From Macrophomina tecta (Eukaryota; Ascomycota; Dothideomycetes; Botryosphaeriales; Botryosphaeriaceae), in the NCBI GenBank assembly GCA_024180945.1, contig JAKSGN010000023.1, forward strand, positions 682,001-746,000: a stretch of 64,000 nt of DNA, written 5' to 3'. Shown here one piece after another: positions 31,423 through 41,454 of the stretch. The translations under genes and the position numbers were made by a program. Below the pieces are notes generated by a model that was not told the DNA's origin, searched no databases, and worked only from the letters and a program-made list of their open reading frames with translations. Position 1 is the stretch's first letter. Each line of letters begins with the position of its first letter.

Positions 31423-33698
31423 ATGGCAAGCAGCGACACCGAAATGGATGACGATGGCTCCTCTCAACTCTCAAACCTCGATTCTTCTCAATTTGCCGAG
31501 TTGTCGCGTGCCGATGGCCCCGATTCTGCAGTCACTACTGAGAGTAGAGCTTCTTCGGGCCGCTGGGCTAAGAAGCGTACCCAAACCGCTATAGAGACTT
31601 GGGGCCATGCGAAGAAGCTAAAGCCAGATGAACAAGCCCGGCGTGATCGCGCTGGCAACAGGATATGGGTGTGTAGTAGATGCTCATGGTAATCAGCTTC
31701 TCTGACCTCTGCACGAAACCATCTTGATCAAATGCACGGTATCAAGATTAAAGCGCAGCAGCCACAGGTTATAGCAAAGGGACAGGCGAAGCTTGAGCAG
31801 ATTCTTCGACGGCAGTGCGAGAAACAGCAAGCCCAGGCTGATGAACGCGAGCAAAAAATGCTCAGGAATGCCATCAATCAAAAGGCATTCGACGAATCTC
31901 TACTGCAGTTTATCGTGAACAACAACCTCCCACATAAGTCAGTAGGGTATCCGGAGCTGTACTCCCTGATTATGAGCGTCAATTATATGGCAGCAGAAGT
32001 TTACCCAAAGTCCCGAGCCGCAATACCAAAGAAAATCGACCTCTCCTTCCTGCAGACTAAAGCCGAGATAAAACAACACCTCCGCTCCGCACTCTCCGAG
32101 ATACACCTTGCCTGTGATGTTTGGACAACTGAGTATAAGAAGAAGGCTTTCCTGGCTGTTGTCGCACACTTCGTTGATGCCGATGGGAAGAATCGCAAGG
32201 CTCTTCTAGGCCTACCACAATTACGAGGGAGCCATGGCGGTCAACACCAAGCGGAGTACGTGAATGGCATAATTGACTGGTACGAGATTGCTCATAAACT
32301 TGGATACTATATTGGTGATAATCACGGTTCAAATGACAAGTGCTGTCGCTTTACCTCGAGGCATCTTAGGGAGCAATATCAAGTTAATTGGGAGCCAAAG
32401 ACTCGTCGAATTCGCTGTCACGGCCACATCATCAACCTTGCCAGTAAGGCCTTCATTTTCGCATCTGACAAAGAGACGATTGATGCGGTGGTAAAGGAGA
32501 TCAGACAGGAAGCTGAGCCTGGGGACGAGGACGATCTGAATGGTAGTTCTGATGAGGGTATTGAGTACGATGAAGAGGTAAGGCTTTCAGCGTTGTCAAA
32601 AAAGAAGAGACTTAGTTGGAAGGACATTGGGCCGCTAGGAAAACTTCATGCGATCGTCGCTTATATGAGGGCTTCAGAACTTTTCTACAACGAATTTCTC
32701 GCCGCCGCGGGTCGCATGATACCTATGGATAACGATACTCGATGGGATAGCTGGCATACTATGAATACGGTTGCTTGTGAGTTTGAAAGCCATGTCGATA
32801 CCTTTGTGAAGAACCACCGTAAAGCGATTGGGAAGTACGCACTTACCCCTGACGATTGGGAAACGCTACGCGAGATGAACGTTTTCCTTAAGCCCTTTGA
32901 GAAAGGCACGAAGGGAACTCAAGGCGACCTTGATTCTATTGAGAAAACGCTAGTAACAATGGACGTCCTCGTTAAGCACCTCGAGAAGCAAAAGAATAAG
33001 CACGCAAATGATACTGAGTTTCAGAACGCAATTCTAATGGCTTGGTACGCCTTTGACGAGTACTACAGCCCTTACCGATCAGGTGCCAGCTTATGCGGCA
33101 GCTTTACTCCTCCATCCTTCAAGGCGAAAGCACTACATTGATGCGAACTGGAAGAAGTCTTGGGTTAGAGCAGTACTACCAAAGCTCCAGAGCCTTTTGG
33201 GAAAAGAAGTATTCTGCTATCGAAGAAGCTACCGCTCCGACCTTATCGCAACCAACCAACGAGCCTGACGAATATGATCTTCTTGAGCGAGATCTTAACG
33301 TGGTTCAATCATTCGCTGATGACTGGGAATCTTTTATCGAAGCTGACCCTACCGAAATCTCTACTAAGACTGCACTAGAGTGGTGGTGTCAAGAGCAACA
33401 GCGAATACGGTACCCACGTCTCTCCCGCATGGCAATTGACATCCTTTCGGTACCAGCGAGGTCAGCAGAGGCAGAGCGAGTCTTCTCAGGCGCGCGGCGT
33501 CAAATACCATGGAGCAGGGCAAGCTTGGGAGCGAAGATGATCGAGCAGATGGAGTGTCTAAAACACTGGCTAAGGAAAGGCTGGCTTGACCAACTCAACA
33601 TTGACTTACCACCAGAAGAAGGCGAAGGCGGCGAAGCAGAAGCAGAAGGAGAAGTAGAGGCCGAATGCAACGGTAGTACGGTGATGAATTCAAAGTGA
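31423..33698 (+). pseudogene. hAT transposase with one nonsense and two frameshifts
   Basis: Starts at ATG 31423. A BED-type zinc finger (CSRC ... HLDQMH) spans an in-frame TAA at 31690-31692. The catalytic region has DVWTT (about 32118) and the hAT CHGHIINL motif (about 32420). The reading frame shifts near 33070 and again near 33190. The final frame holds the C-terminal hAT dimerisation region (LSRMAIDILSVPARSAEAERVFS, split here as LSRMAIDILSVP and SAEAERVFS). Length matches an autonomous element of about 750 residues. Breaks make it non-functional; a Glu-rich tail follows. Confidence 0.85.
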
Positions 33699-33798
33699 AA
33701 GGGTCGCCAGAAGAGGATGGGTTCAACTTATAAAGCCTTACAGTGCCTAGCTAGATTTTTCAATATACACAATATTCTCAATAATTTCTCAATATCTT

Positions 33799-33957
33799 TG
33801 TTGGAATAGCGGTTTCACGAGCGTTATAACTATACTAGTTAGCTTCACAAGTGTCTCAGTAGTATAGCTAGCGTTAGTGGCACGGATATAAGAGGGGACC
33901 CCTTCTTATTCCTGTCTATCACCGAGAATCTCATCAATTTTTCCACCAAGTTCAACA
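33799..33957 (+). repeat. solo LTR inside the hAT element
   Basis: 159 bp beginning TGTTGGAAT and ending TTCAACA, with a perfect 5-bp target duplication ATCTT (33794-33798 and 33958-33962). A TATA-like GGATATAAGAGG lies at about 33885. It inserted into the AT-rich right subterminal region of the hAT, so it is younger than that element. Confidence 0.85.
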
Positions 33958-34065
33958 ATCTTCAATACTCAATTCTCAATATTCAATATTCAATATAGAC
34001 TTCTTCAATATTGAATTTTTTCAATATGGTGTCATATTGAGTATTGAATATTGAATGCAGCACTG

Positions 34066-34432
34066 CTTAGAGGATTGGTGCTCTCCACAACCGTCAAGGA
34101 CTGCAGGGTCGCTCCGGTGCCAGTCGTCGTGCCTGCAACCAAGGTGCCAAGGCCATCTGAGAGCAGAGCAGAGTGGGTCATCAACACATCTTTTTTCAGT
34201 ATTAGCTCTCATGTTTCGAGCCAGCCTCGGCTGATTGAATAATGCGGCTTCGGCTTCAGCTTCGGCTTCCTCATCCTGTATGTCGGAAGAGGCTCCACCA
34301 CACCATCCAGTGATAGAGTTAGTGCAAGCCGCCAGTACCGAGAACATGCGTGAGAGCATTATCTGACGGCGTCATAGGGTCAGTCAGAGCTGCGAGGGTA
34401 TTCATCCCCGAATATGCGCCCATACGTGGCAC
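34066..34432. other. no recognisable gene
   Basis: Between hAT and R1 copy C. A short CGGCTTC tandem-like run lies at 34246-34272. Nothing else. Confidence 0.4.
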
Positions 34433-34759
34433 GTGTAACGGCGGGCTTCTCTTGTTTGAGGACCCAAACCCCAAAGAGGGCGGAAACCCGTGGACACAAG
34501 AAGAGGGTGGTAATACGCAATAAGAGGTGCGTGGCTGAGCGAAGGTCGTCTTACCAGCAATGGTATGGACTGCTACTTTTAGGTTGACCACGAAGGTCCG
34601 GTCCGCCACCGTCAGCCACCAGCGTCACGCGCGCCGGCAGCGCCCACGATCGATGCCACGAAGCACGGGAGAAGCCAGCCCAGTGAGGCATGCACAGGCT
34701 CTCTCTCTCTCACCGCACTAAACCCCGTTGGCTCAGCAGCCGAAGACCCCTCGCGCTCT

Positions 34760-34975
34760 GTGTCAGGAACCCCCACACTGGATGATGTCCAGGACTATCC
34801 GGCCGTCGTTGCAGGCCGCATGCGGCACAGCAGTTCTGAGGGCGCCCCGACGCCACGGGTGCAACAATACCGGCGTCTCCGGATGACTATCGAGGCGAAG
34901 GAGCGATTCATGCGCCTGCGGGTCCACGCCCCTGAACTCTCGCATGCAGTGATTGAAGCTGCTCTCGTCGGTTAG
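34760..34975 (+). CDS. R1 upstream open frame, copy C
   Basis: 71 codons starting at GTG, ending in the TAG that is shared with copies A and B. It reads TLDDVQDYPAVVAGRM and RLRMTIEAKERFMRLRV. After the stop the same register continues, with two further stops, into SSVRDIRLADITDLGDKRW and then the start of the downstream R1 gene. In copy A the equivalent register is open across the last step. This suggests one multi-exon gene whose introns I could not place confidently. Confidence 0.45.
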   Translation: MSGTPTLDDVQDYPAVVAGRMRHSSSEGAPTPRVQQYRRLRMTIEAKERFMRLRVHAPELSHAVIEAALVG

Positions 34976-35107
34976 CTCGACCAGTTGAATTTGGGGAAAC
35001 GGAGATAATGGTTCCAGTCCGCGAGCTCTGTCCGCGATATTAGACTTGCCGACATCACGGACCTGGGCGACAAGCGGTGGCAGCATCGCCCTGGCTGATC
35101 ATTCGCC

Positions 35108-35768
35108 ATGGCTGAGCGGGCCCACCACATCTCAGTTGCCCATCGCATTTCGGCTGCCCCATCATGTCTAAGCGTCCCGTCATATTTGAGCCGCCCGGCA
35201 TCCTGGTTCTCATCTCCTCGTTTGCCCAAAACTTCTCCCTCAACATCACAACCTCCGCCTTGCTCCCCATCCGCGGCTCTATTCTTCTGCTCAGTGACTT
35301 CGAAAATGCTTTTCTCACTTACCTCTCACCAAGCTCCTTTCTCTCGCACTTCTAGCAGCCCTAAGCGCATTCGAGTAAACTACATCTCCAGGCCGTCTTG
35401 GAGGCTTCGCCGCATGGCTTCTGACTCTTCCATCGCGCAGGTGTCTATTATCCTCGCCTGCAAGGGCGTTCGCACACCGCTGATACAGAACACAGAGACA
35501 CGGGCTGCAGCGATCTCCTTGTTCCAGCACAGAAACGATATCGACATCTGAGGGGCCAGAAGGTGGAACGAAATCCAGGGTGCCCAGTCCGGAAGGCCTT
35601 GCTCTTTTGGACAGGCGGATCGATCAACTGGAGAAGAGGATGCGTGTGACAGACCTTAGGACCATGAAGCTTTTGAGAAAGGCTGAAAATTGCGAGATCG
35701 ACCTGGAGAGGAAGATGGCGATGGTGGAACAATGGCTTATCAGCCCTACCGCACTGGGACCCGCATGA
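35108..35768 (+). CDS. R1 coiled-coil protein, 201 aa, two exons
   Basis: Exon 1 is 35108-35440, intron 35441-35495 (55 nt, GTGTCT donor, CTGAT branch, AACACAG acceptor), exon 2 35496-35768. The spliced 202 codons have no stop. Residues 1-65 are Ser/Pro-rich; 80-100 are basic (RIRVNYISRPSWRLRRM); 140-190 form a charged coiled coil (LALLDRRIDQLEKRM, MKLLRKAE, DLERKMAMVE). The exon structure is conserved in copies A and B despite their damage. It could be a nucleic-acid-binding accessory protein of a mobile repeat or a duplicated host gene; no family recognised. Confidence 0.6.
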
Positions 35769-36015
35769 TCCAAGTGGGCTAGTGAGCTAATATGAGAGAT
35801 TATAAAAGCAATATACATCACAAAAATGATTTTACCTGCCATGGTTTCGTCGGACGTCTCTATACGCCTTACCACGTGTTGTCGTTGTCCTGTGTTGGCC
35901 AACCGAACTTCATTTTCTCTTGCGCTGCATTAGTACTAATTATAGTACGCCGCTGGAAAGACCGGACACACACGTAGAAACAGCCAGCACTGCGGATGCC
36001 ACTCAACCGCTACGG

Positions 36016-36400
36016 GAGACGAACATACGCCAAGAGGTGTCAGCACTAATCCTTATCCCTGGCACAGATGATCTGTTCAATGGCACGATGACCCACTTGC
36101 CCCCTCCTCCATAACTCCCCTGCCTCCCGCATGGCGGGCCTGGTACTGTGTCAGGAAGTTCAATCACGTACCCACTTATCCCAAGCGTGCCGACGTTGGG
36201 GAAGCCTCATTTTTACAGGTCTACCGGGATGTCGCGTTGGAAGAAGAGACACATGTCTTGGCTGCGTGCAGCAGTCCCACATGTCGAGGTGACGGAACGG
36301 ACTTGCGGCGTGTCACAAGGCCTTTCCCAAAAACTCTTGCCTGTATTTTAATCCTCACTTGGCACCATCATAGCAATCCGTCAACTCCCAAATCCACATC
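36016..36400. other. no recognisable gene
   Basis: Short open frames on the plus strand (36148-36351, 36237-36506) without family or start context; upstream region of the broken gene at 36401. Confidence 0.4.
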
Positions 36401-36952
36401 ATGGCTTTCTCTGCTGGTTCTTTCATTGATGTCATTGACAAATTCGTGGAAGCTCCACTGTATGGTACTCTTATGCCCCCTCAACGAAGATGCTGACTCG
36501 AAGTAATAGTTGGTTCAAGATCGGCCAGAATCTCCCACGCACTGATCGTCGGGTTCTCCAGGACGTATATCGCAGCTGGTGCAAGGATGGGATTATACAC
36601 TGGAAAGACGGAAAAGAGAGCCCACAATCCTCCTGCGTTGAGCGGGACCTCCTACTAGATTCTTAGTTCTACGGAGTTATAAAGGGCAACACCGTCTTTC
36701 AAGATGCCGTCGTCGATGCGATTTTTCAGCTATCCACCAAGCATCCTCGACTCCTTCCGAAAGAGAAACCCGTTGACCGAGTTTACAAAGGCACGGAGAA
36801 AGGAGACGTATTGCGCGACGTTCTCATCAAGATCATCATGTTTCGCCTCCCCCTGGGTTCTCTGGATAAGCTGCTGGCAAGTGTCCAGGCGGAAGAGTTC
36901 CACGACGAATTCTGGGCAGCAAGTCAATTAAGTGAATCGGAGAGGGAAAAGA
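36401..36952 (+). pseudogene. broken host gene cut by an LTR
   Basis: ATG at 36401; exon 1 36401-36459; intron 36460-36509 (50 nt, GTATGG donor, CTGAC branch, AATAG acceptor). Exon 2 runs in frame to 36952 except for one TAG at 36664-36666. The frame continues immediately after it (VFQDAVVDAIFQLSTKH, then LIKIIMFRLPLGSLDKLLA). The coding register ends where an LTR relic begins. The single stop plus truncation indicates a recent loss. No family recognised. Confidence 0.6.
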
Positions 36953-37178
36953 TGTCAGACTATTTTGCCTTACTGCCTCAGATCAGCATCTACTCTTTGC
37001 CACCTCCTCACTACTCCTCATCTTCACAAGCTTCGGATAGCAATATCGGCTTCTATTCTCCTCGGTTATTCAAGCACTCATTTATGTATATAAGCAAGCC
37101 TACTTGCCTCCCTCTCAGGGGACAGGCAGAATCTACTCTCTTTCTGACCTCACTACTCTTCACTACCAAAATCCAACA
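36953..37178 (+). repeat. copia-type LTR relic
   Basis: Begins TGTCAGAC and ends ATCCAACA. Contains TATGTATATAAGCAAGCC and CAGGCAGAATCTACTCT, matching the solo LTR at 44670-44881 and, less closely, Copia-1. The 5-bp flanks (AAAGA and CTTTC) do not match, and different genes abut each side, so it may mark a rearrangement point. Confidence 0.7.
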
Positions 37179-37607
37179 CTTTCTGTCCCTACTTCCTCGG
37201 CTGTCTGGTCACAAATGCTTTCAGCACTTCCTTCAAGCGACCGGGCTGCTTTAGCAAACATAGCTTTCGGCGACCACATATTTGTAGAATCAGATGGCTT
37301 GCCTGTACCTACCTGGATACTGACTTCCAGCCGAGCGCTGTACCCAGACGAACCTGCAACTATCTTCCTGCAAGGATAAAGGGCAGATAGCAGCCCTGCC
37401 CCTGATGGAGTATATCGCGGTTTGCATGCTGAAGGTGCGGTTGGCTGGCTGTACTTGACAGAGGCTTCGGGCAGCGACGAGATCTATAGGGTTGTGACTA
37501 CAGGTGGCAAGTCGCCAGAGAATTGTGAAGCAGCCAATGGAGCGGGAATCGAGGTCCAGTACGCCGCGGAGTACTGGTTCTATGAGCGTGTAGATGCCGC
37601 GGCGTGA
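37179..37607 (+). pseudogene. DUF3455-like gene, N-terminally truncated, one stop
   Basis: The C-terminal pattern GVYRGLHAEGAVGWLYLTEA, DEIYRVVTTGGKSPENC and IEVQYAAEYWFY matches the DUF3455 family of fungal and bacterial proteins of unknown function, usually secreted. An upstream in-frame part (RAALANIAFGDHIF) is separated by a single TAA at 37377-37379. The 5' end, including any signal peptide, is replaced by the LTR relic. An inverted second copy lies at 63833-64000. Confidence 0.65.
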
Positions 37608-37888
37608 GAAAATGCGTGCGAAGCTTCAGCTTTTGAAGTGGAGAGGTTATTGCATGCTGTTGGAATAAATTTCAACATGGGTGCAAGGGATTCCCGAATG
37701 TAACTAAGATAGGCAGCTGGAGGGTAAGAGGCAATCCCGTGCCTCTCTCCAATCACCCATGCTTCTCAGGACCTGCTGAAGATTTGTAACACATTCCAAC
37801 ACGTGTACATTGCACTGAAATCTAATTTTACTTTGAAACTATTCACTAGGCTTACTATAAGCTGCACTAAACATACCCGGCTAGGGAA

Positions 37889-38033
37889 TGTTGGAATACG
37901 ACTATACACGAGCGCACAGATGCACCCCAAAGTAGTTGGCCTAGTTTCTGGGGATAAGAAACGGCTCCCGAGCCTCTCCCCTCCTAATTCATGCCACTCC
38001 TCCCAAAGATTGCGCCCAGGCCCCAATCCAACG
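37889..38033 (-). repeat. LTR-like repeat, copy 2
   Basis: Reverse-oriented relative of the solo LTR at 41308-41454. It shares CTCCCGAGCCTCTCCCCTCC and AATTCATGCCACTCCTC. Ends are degraded and no target duplication is visible. It occupies the same place next to the DUF3455-like gene as the copy near 63466 does, so it was part of the duplicated segment. Confidence 0.65.
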
Positions 38034-38189
38034 CTAAAAACTTCCGCGCTAGCAGATGGGGTAAGCAGGGCTGGATTCCGAGATACCATTATTAAATGTC
38101 ACCCTATCGCCTGCTTGAGAGAATACGGTTTCGACGCCTTCGGTTGTTTCACATCCATTCCCTACATTAGCGACAAACATCTGGGGCCG

Positions 38190-38750
38190 TTATGCAAACG
38201 TGCCGCCGTTACCGCTCCCGCCTTCTATAGTAATATCGGCACAGTTCATGTACATCTCTCGATTGCCTTTCAGATTGAACCATGTCCAAGCAAATAACGC
38301 GGCTCCATTTGGCACATCCGAAGGAATTTCTAAGTTGTACGAGTTCTGCAAAGGACATCCGCCGATCATAGACTGAATGACTGTAAATGTCTGACCTCTG
38401 TCATAGCTCAGAGACAGCTGGCAAGATCCGCCGCCGTGATTGATCGATCCATCTAAGGTAATATTGTAGACATTACCGGCTTTCCAAGCAGTGACCGATC
38501 GGATAGGGGTGCTGAGCTGATAGTTCTTGCAAGGGAAGTTGCTTCCTATTGAAAGGGAGGAGTCAGTTTCTCTTCTTAACGTATTGTCTATATTCTACTC
38601 ACCACTGCTTAAAAGGGGCGAGGTCATGTCGTAGTCCTTAACGCTCCAATCATTTTGTGGGTCGAACACGGACCTTAATGGGTAAGGCCATTTGAGTTGC
38701 ATGTGTGCGAAAGCGGGAGCTGCGAGAGGCAAATATTCGACGAGCTGCAT
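38190..38750 (-). CDS. secreted LPMO-like protein (AA11-type fold), 167 aa, shortened
   Basis: Exon 1 38750-38603, intron 38602-38546 (57 nt, GTGAGT donor, CAATAG acceptor), exon 2 38545-38190. After a short signal peptide (cut after APAFA) the mature protein would begin with His ([12 protein letters not shown]), and a second His lies in [10 protein letters not shown]. The two form the expected histidine brace for copper. [20 protein letters not shown] and [10 protein letters not shown] are hallmark segments of fungal AA11-like lytic polysaccharide monooxygenases. A TAA ends the frame at 38190, yet the register continues open to 38049 with [13 protein letters not shown], so the C-terminal tail has probably been lost by one substitution. 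The catalytic core looks complete. Confidence 0.75.
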
Positions 38751-38993
38751 GTTTATCACGGTATGTAAAGATGTAATTACAGCGGAGAAGATGCACTGCT
38801 TTATAGTGAACACCTGTCAGACTCGTGCGTGTTCAGATTTGACAATATTTCTCCAAAGCCATTATTTCCGTACTATGCATAAAGTGTATGTCGTGGTCCA
38901 TGTTCATTCAATTTGTAAACAAGTAGCTGTAAAGGAATAGCTGCAACCCTTTAAGGCAATGCATGTAATCATTCAGCTTGAGTAGCCAGTCGC

Positions 38994-39112
38994 GCTTCAA
39001 GACCACTAGGCCAATCCCGAGCGACTGGCAGGGACCGACCAGTCGACAAAAGGTACAGCAATAACCAGCCTGGTGGCTGGTTAGCCCCAAAAACTCTATA
39101 TACAGAGATATG
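38994..39112 (-). repeat. SINE-like repeat S1, copy 3
   Basis: On the minus strand: CTGTATATAGAG, hairpin AACCAGCC-ACCA-GGCTGGTT (39063-39082 on the plus strand), TTTTGTCGACTGG, then the most canonical A box of the three, TTGGCCTAGTGGTCTTGAAG. The hairpin differs from the other copies at two base pairs, on both sides, so pairing is kept. Confidence 0.6.
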
Positions 39113-40235
39113 CGCACCGTAACACTAGTAAATGGGCCTAAGGAATGTTCCTGTTGCACACCATTTGGCATTATGTCAATGGTCACATTCATTTACGCAC
39201 CATTTAACGTCCCTCGGCACCGTACATTTTTAATTACGTACGAGAACAAACGGCTAAATGTCGGATGGGTGCTGACCTTTATCGATTTTGTTGGTGCAGT
39301 TGTATTGTAAGAGGTATAAATATGGAGTGCCTCTACCACCACCCTCAACCTCATGTTAATCAACATCTTCTTCAATATCACCAATGATCTATATCCAACA
39401 CTGACGGCTTTAGCATATACCTTTGGGCTGTATATAGCGATATTCTAAAATGTTAGTCTCAGATATTGAAGTGGGCCGGGGGGTTCGAGTATAGCAACCC
39501 AGGGCGATCGGTCGTAGGAAGGTCAATGGGTGGGAGCAGTGGTAGGGAAACAAAAATGCATTGGACTAAGTGAAGAGCAAGGTCGAGTCTTGCCTAGCCA
39601 CCGTAAGCGTGTAGGCAAGTAGTCTCTTATGGAAACTTCAGATAGCTAACGAAGCAGCCGAGGGTATGACCGCTACTGAGCCGACTTACCAAAATCAGCT
39701 TAATGAGATTAAAAAAAAAAAAAAAAAGAAACTGGGTACTACCACCCACTAAATATTAATAGCTGACGTTACTTTTTAGTGTATGAGAACAACTAAAATT
39801 CCATCAGTCGGAAGACTGGTTCCCATTTTGAGGCTCGCATGACACAAATCACCAATAGATGCATGGACGATATGGTATCAGATCGGCGCTTTCTATTTCG
39901 TAAACCGTTAGTTGATTCCAGTCGCTGGTATCCGAGACAGCTTCCTCTTTAGCTGCTCGAAGGCCCAGAATCTGACACTATAGCTGAGGCGAGCAGAAAG
40001 CTTTAGCAAACCAGGCTACAGAAAAGTGATTAACCAACGAATGATATTATGTCCCATGAATAATCTTTACTATGGGGGTGCATGAACTTAGTATTTCGTT
40101 GGCAAACCTTGAAACTGAATAAATTGTGTTTGTAAGGTTGTTTTCCCTATTAACGCCTCGGGTCGAAAACGTTAGTTAATTAATCAAACAAGCTAGCTTA
40201 TTTAAATTTACTCTTATACCCACGTATAGGAGTTT
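39113..40235. other. non-coding; A-run and shared repeat fragments
   Basis: Contains a long A-run at about 39712-39728, an inverted fragment (39785-39850) of the 73-bp repeat found at 59371 and 61025, and 39975-40060, which resembles 59480-59560 (CACTATAGCTGAGGC, CAGAAAGCTT). These shared pieces lie upstream of small plus-strand genes in both places. No gene seen. Confidence 0.5.
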
Positions 40236-40851
40236 ATGTTCAACGTTCATTCTACTACGACTGAAAGACTCCTTAAAAGACGCTATAGAGAAGCGGTTGA
40301 GATCCTTAACGGAGAAAATATCCCCCTCATTGGCAGATTAGTCCGGATAGCCCCTTCCGAAGACATCCGCAATCTTTGTTTCGAAAAGCTAGAAGAACGC
40401 ATATCAAACAAAGAGTGGTTATGTGAAGTTTCTGAGACACTAGGAGACCTCGATACGACTGTATACATTCATGATAACAGAATAGTGGCTTTGATAAGAA
40501 ATGCGTAGTATGCGACCGCACAGGATGCCGAAGACAGTTTAAAGACTGTGAGCACGCAGTTTGTTCTCGTAAGTCAACACTAGTTCCCCAGAAAAGTAAT
40601 TGCTCACGGAGACAGGCTGCCTAGACCGGATCTGCCCAATGTGCGGCCCAACCATCGAAACTTTGTGGAGTACCCTACATATTTATGGTAAACTATCAAT
40701 GGAAACTCTTGGAAAGATAGATTTTGAAGAGCTTGCCGGCTTCGCCTTGAGCAAAAAAACCTTGGACGGTATAGAATCATTCTGTGTCTCTCACATTACT
40801 TTGGCCAAGTTAGTTAATGTTAGATATATGCGTCAGTTCCACCGACCCTAA
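40236..40851 (+). CDS. RING-finger protein, frame break or unresolved intron
   Basis: ATG at 40236 opens a charged helical region (LLKRRYREAVEILNGENI). A 47-nt intron at 40571-40617 (GTAAGT donor, GACAG acceptor) joins CVVCDRTGCRRQFKDCEHAVCS to RCLDRICPMC and recreates a perfect C3HC4 RING spacing: C-x2-C-x11-C-x-H-x2-C-x2-C-x4-C-x2-C. Such fingers usually bind an E2 for ubiquitin transfer. The first segment is in a different register from the RING segment (register change near 40480), so either an intron was missed or a frameshift has occurred. The stop is at 40849-40851. Confidence 0.55.
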
Positions 40852-40899
40852 CATCAGGGGGTGGGGGTATAAGAGGCCCCCTAGCAACATGGAGTAACT

Positions 40900-41280
40900 G
40901 GACGAGTTCCGTCCTTTTGCTCCATTCCAACAGTTAAGGAATCAATTCGCTCAGAAGCTGAAGTGTGGCAAAAATGGCACGCGGTTGCTCAGGTACGTAA
41001 GGGATATTGAACGCAGGCGGACAGGTTCTTTTACTAATTATTATTTCAGGCATCCTGTGTGAGAAATCATAGCATGATATTGGAATCTCTACACTTTGGA
41101 TGCTCTACGGCAGATATTGATGAAGATATGCTTGCAGAAAGGCTTAAAAAAGTGTTATATTCCGATCTCAAACGGATACGCGACAAATTCTACGACGAAA
41201 ATTCATCTTTAGAGGAATTTCTCGAATACATACCAAATATCGCTAGAGAGCTAGAAGAAATAACTAGCAGGATTAGCTGA
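40900..41280 (+). CDS. hypothetical protein, two exons, 5' end unresolved
   Basis: A textbook intron at 40993-41049 (57 nt, GTACGT donor, CTAAT branch, TTTCAG acceptor) joins WQKWHAVAQ to ASCVRNHSM in phase 0. The 3' exon encodes a charged helical protein (ERLKKVLYSDLKRIRDKF, ARELEEITSRIS). No ATG was found in the upstream register, so it may be the 3' part of a longer gene, possibly of the RING gene just upstream. Confidence 0.5.
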
Positions 41281-41307
41281 TTTAAGTTCGTTCTTCTAGT
41301 TTATCCT

Positions 41308-41454
41308 TGTTGGATTTGGTTGGGGGCAAAATCGTTGGTTGAGGAGTGGCATGAATTAGGAGGGGAGAGGCTCGGGAGCCCTCTATTCTCCTCAGAAACT
41401 AGGCTACATACTGTGGGATACATCTGTGCACTCTTATACAGCCATATTCCAACA
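41308..41454. repeat. solo LTR-like repeat, copy 1
   Basis: 147 bp from TGTTGGATTTGG to CATATTCCAACA, with flanks ATCCT (41303-41307) and ATCTT (41455-41459), a 4-of-5 match to a target duplication. TG...CA ends with short inverted termini fit an LTR. Relatives at 37889-38033 (inverted) and about 63466-63525. Confidence 0.65.

Larger units (their letters stand above)
31068..34065 (+). mobile_element. defective hAT-type DNA transposon
   Basis: Imperfect terminal inverted repeats begin CAGTGGTGTATT on the left and, read inwards, CAGTGCTGCATT on the right. The 8-bp flanks GCTTTGAC and GCTTAGAG match at 6 of 8 positions if the last G is counted as flank. Subterminal regions are rich in CAATATT/AATATTG motifs and palindromes, as expected for hAT transposase binding. 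It carries a full-length but broken transposase gene and a later solo LTR insertion (33799-33957). Confidence 0.75.
34433..36015 (+). repeat. R1 repeat, copy C (longest)
   Basis: About 1.58 kb. Its left end is the GTGTAACG...GGTCAAC module shared with copies B, D and E. The middle carries two conserved frames (34760-34975 and the spliced gene at 35108-35768). The right 245 bp match sequence downstream of the gene in copy A, ending near CCGCTA. The right limit is set by loss of similarity to copy A. No terminal repeats, tail or target duplication seen. Confidence 0.8.

Noticed and set aside
33748..33780. CAGTG at 33748 as the hAT right terminus
   Set aside because: Wrong orientation for a right end; CACTG at 34061 gives better inverted similarity to the left end.
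37822..38300. Plus-strand frame 37803-38297 as a gene
   Set aside because: Antisense to the LPMO-like gene and the LTR-like repeat, which explain the sequence better.
39712..39728. A-run as the poly-A tail of a SINE, with a B-box-like GGTCGAGTC upstream
   Set aside because: No A box at the right spacing and no target duplication found; a similar A-run at 47388 shares only GAGATT.
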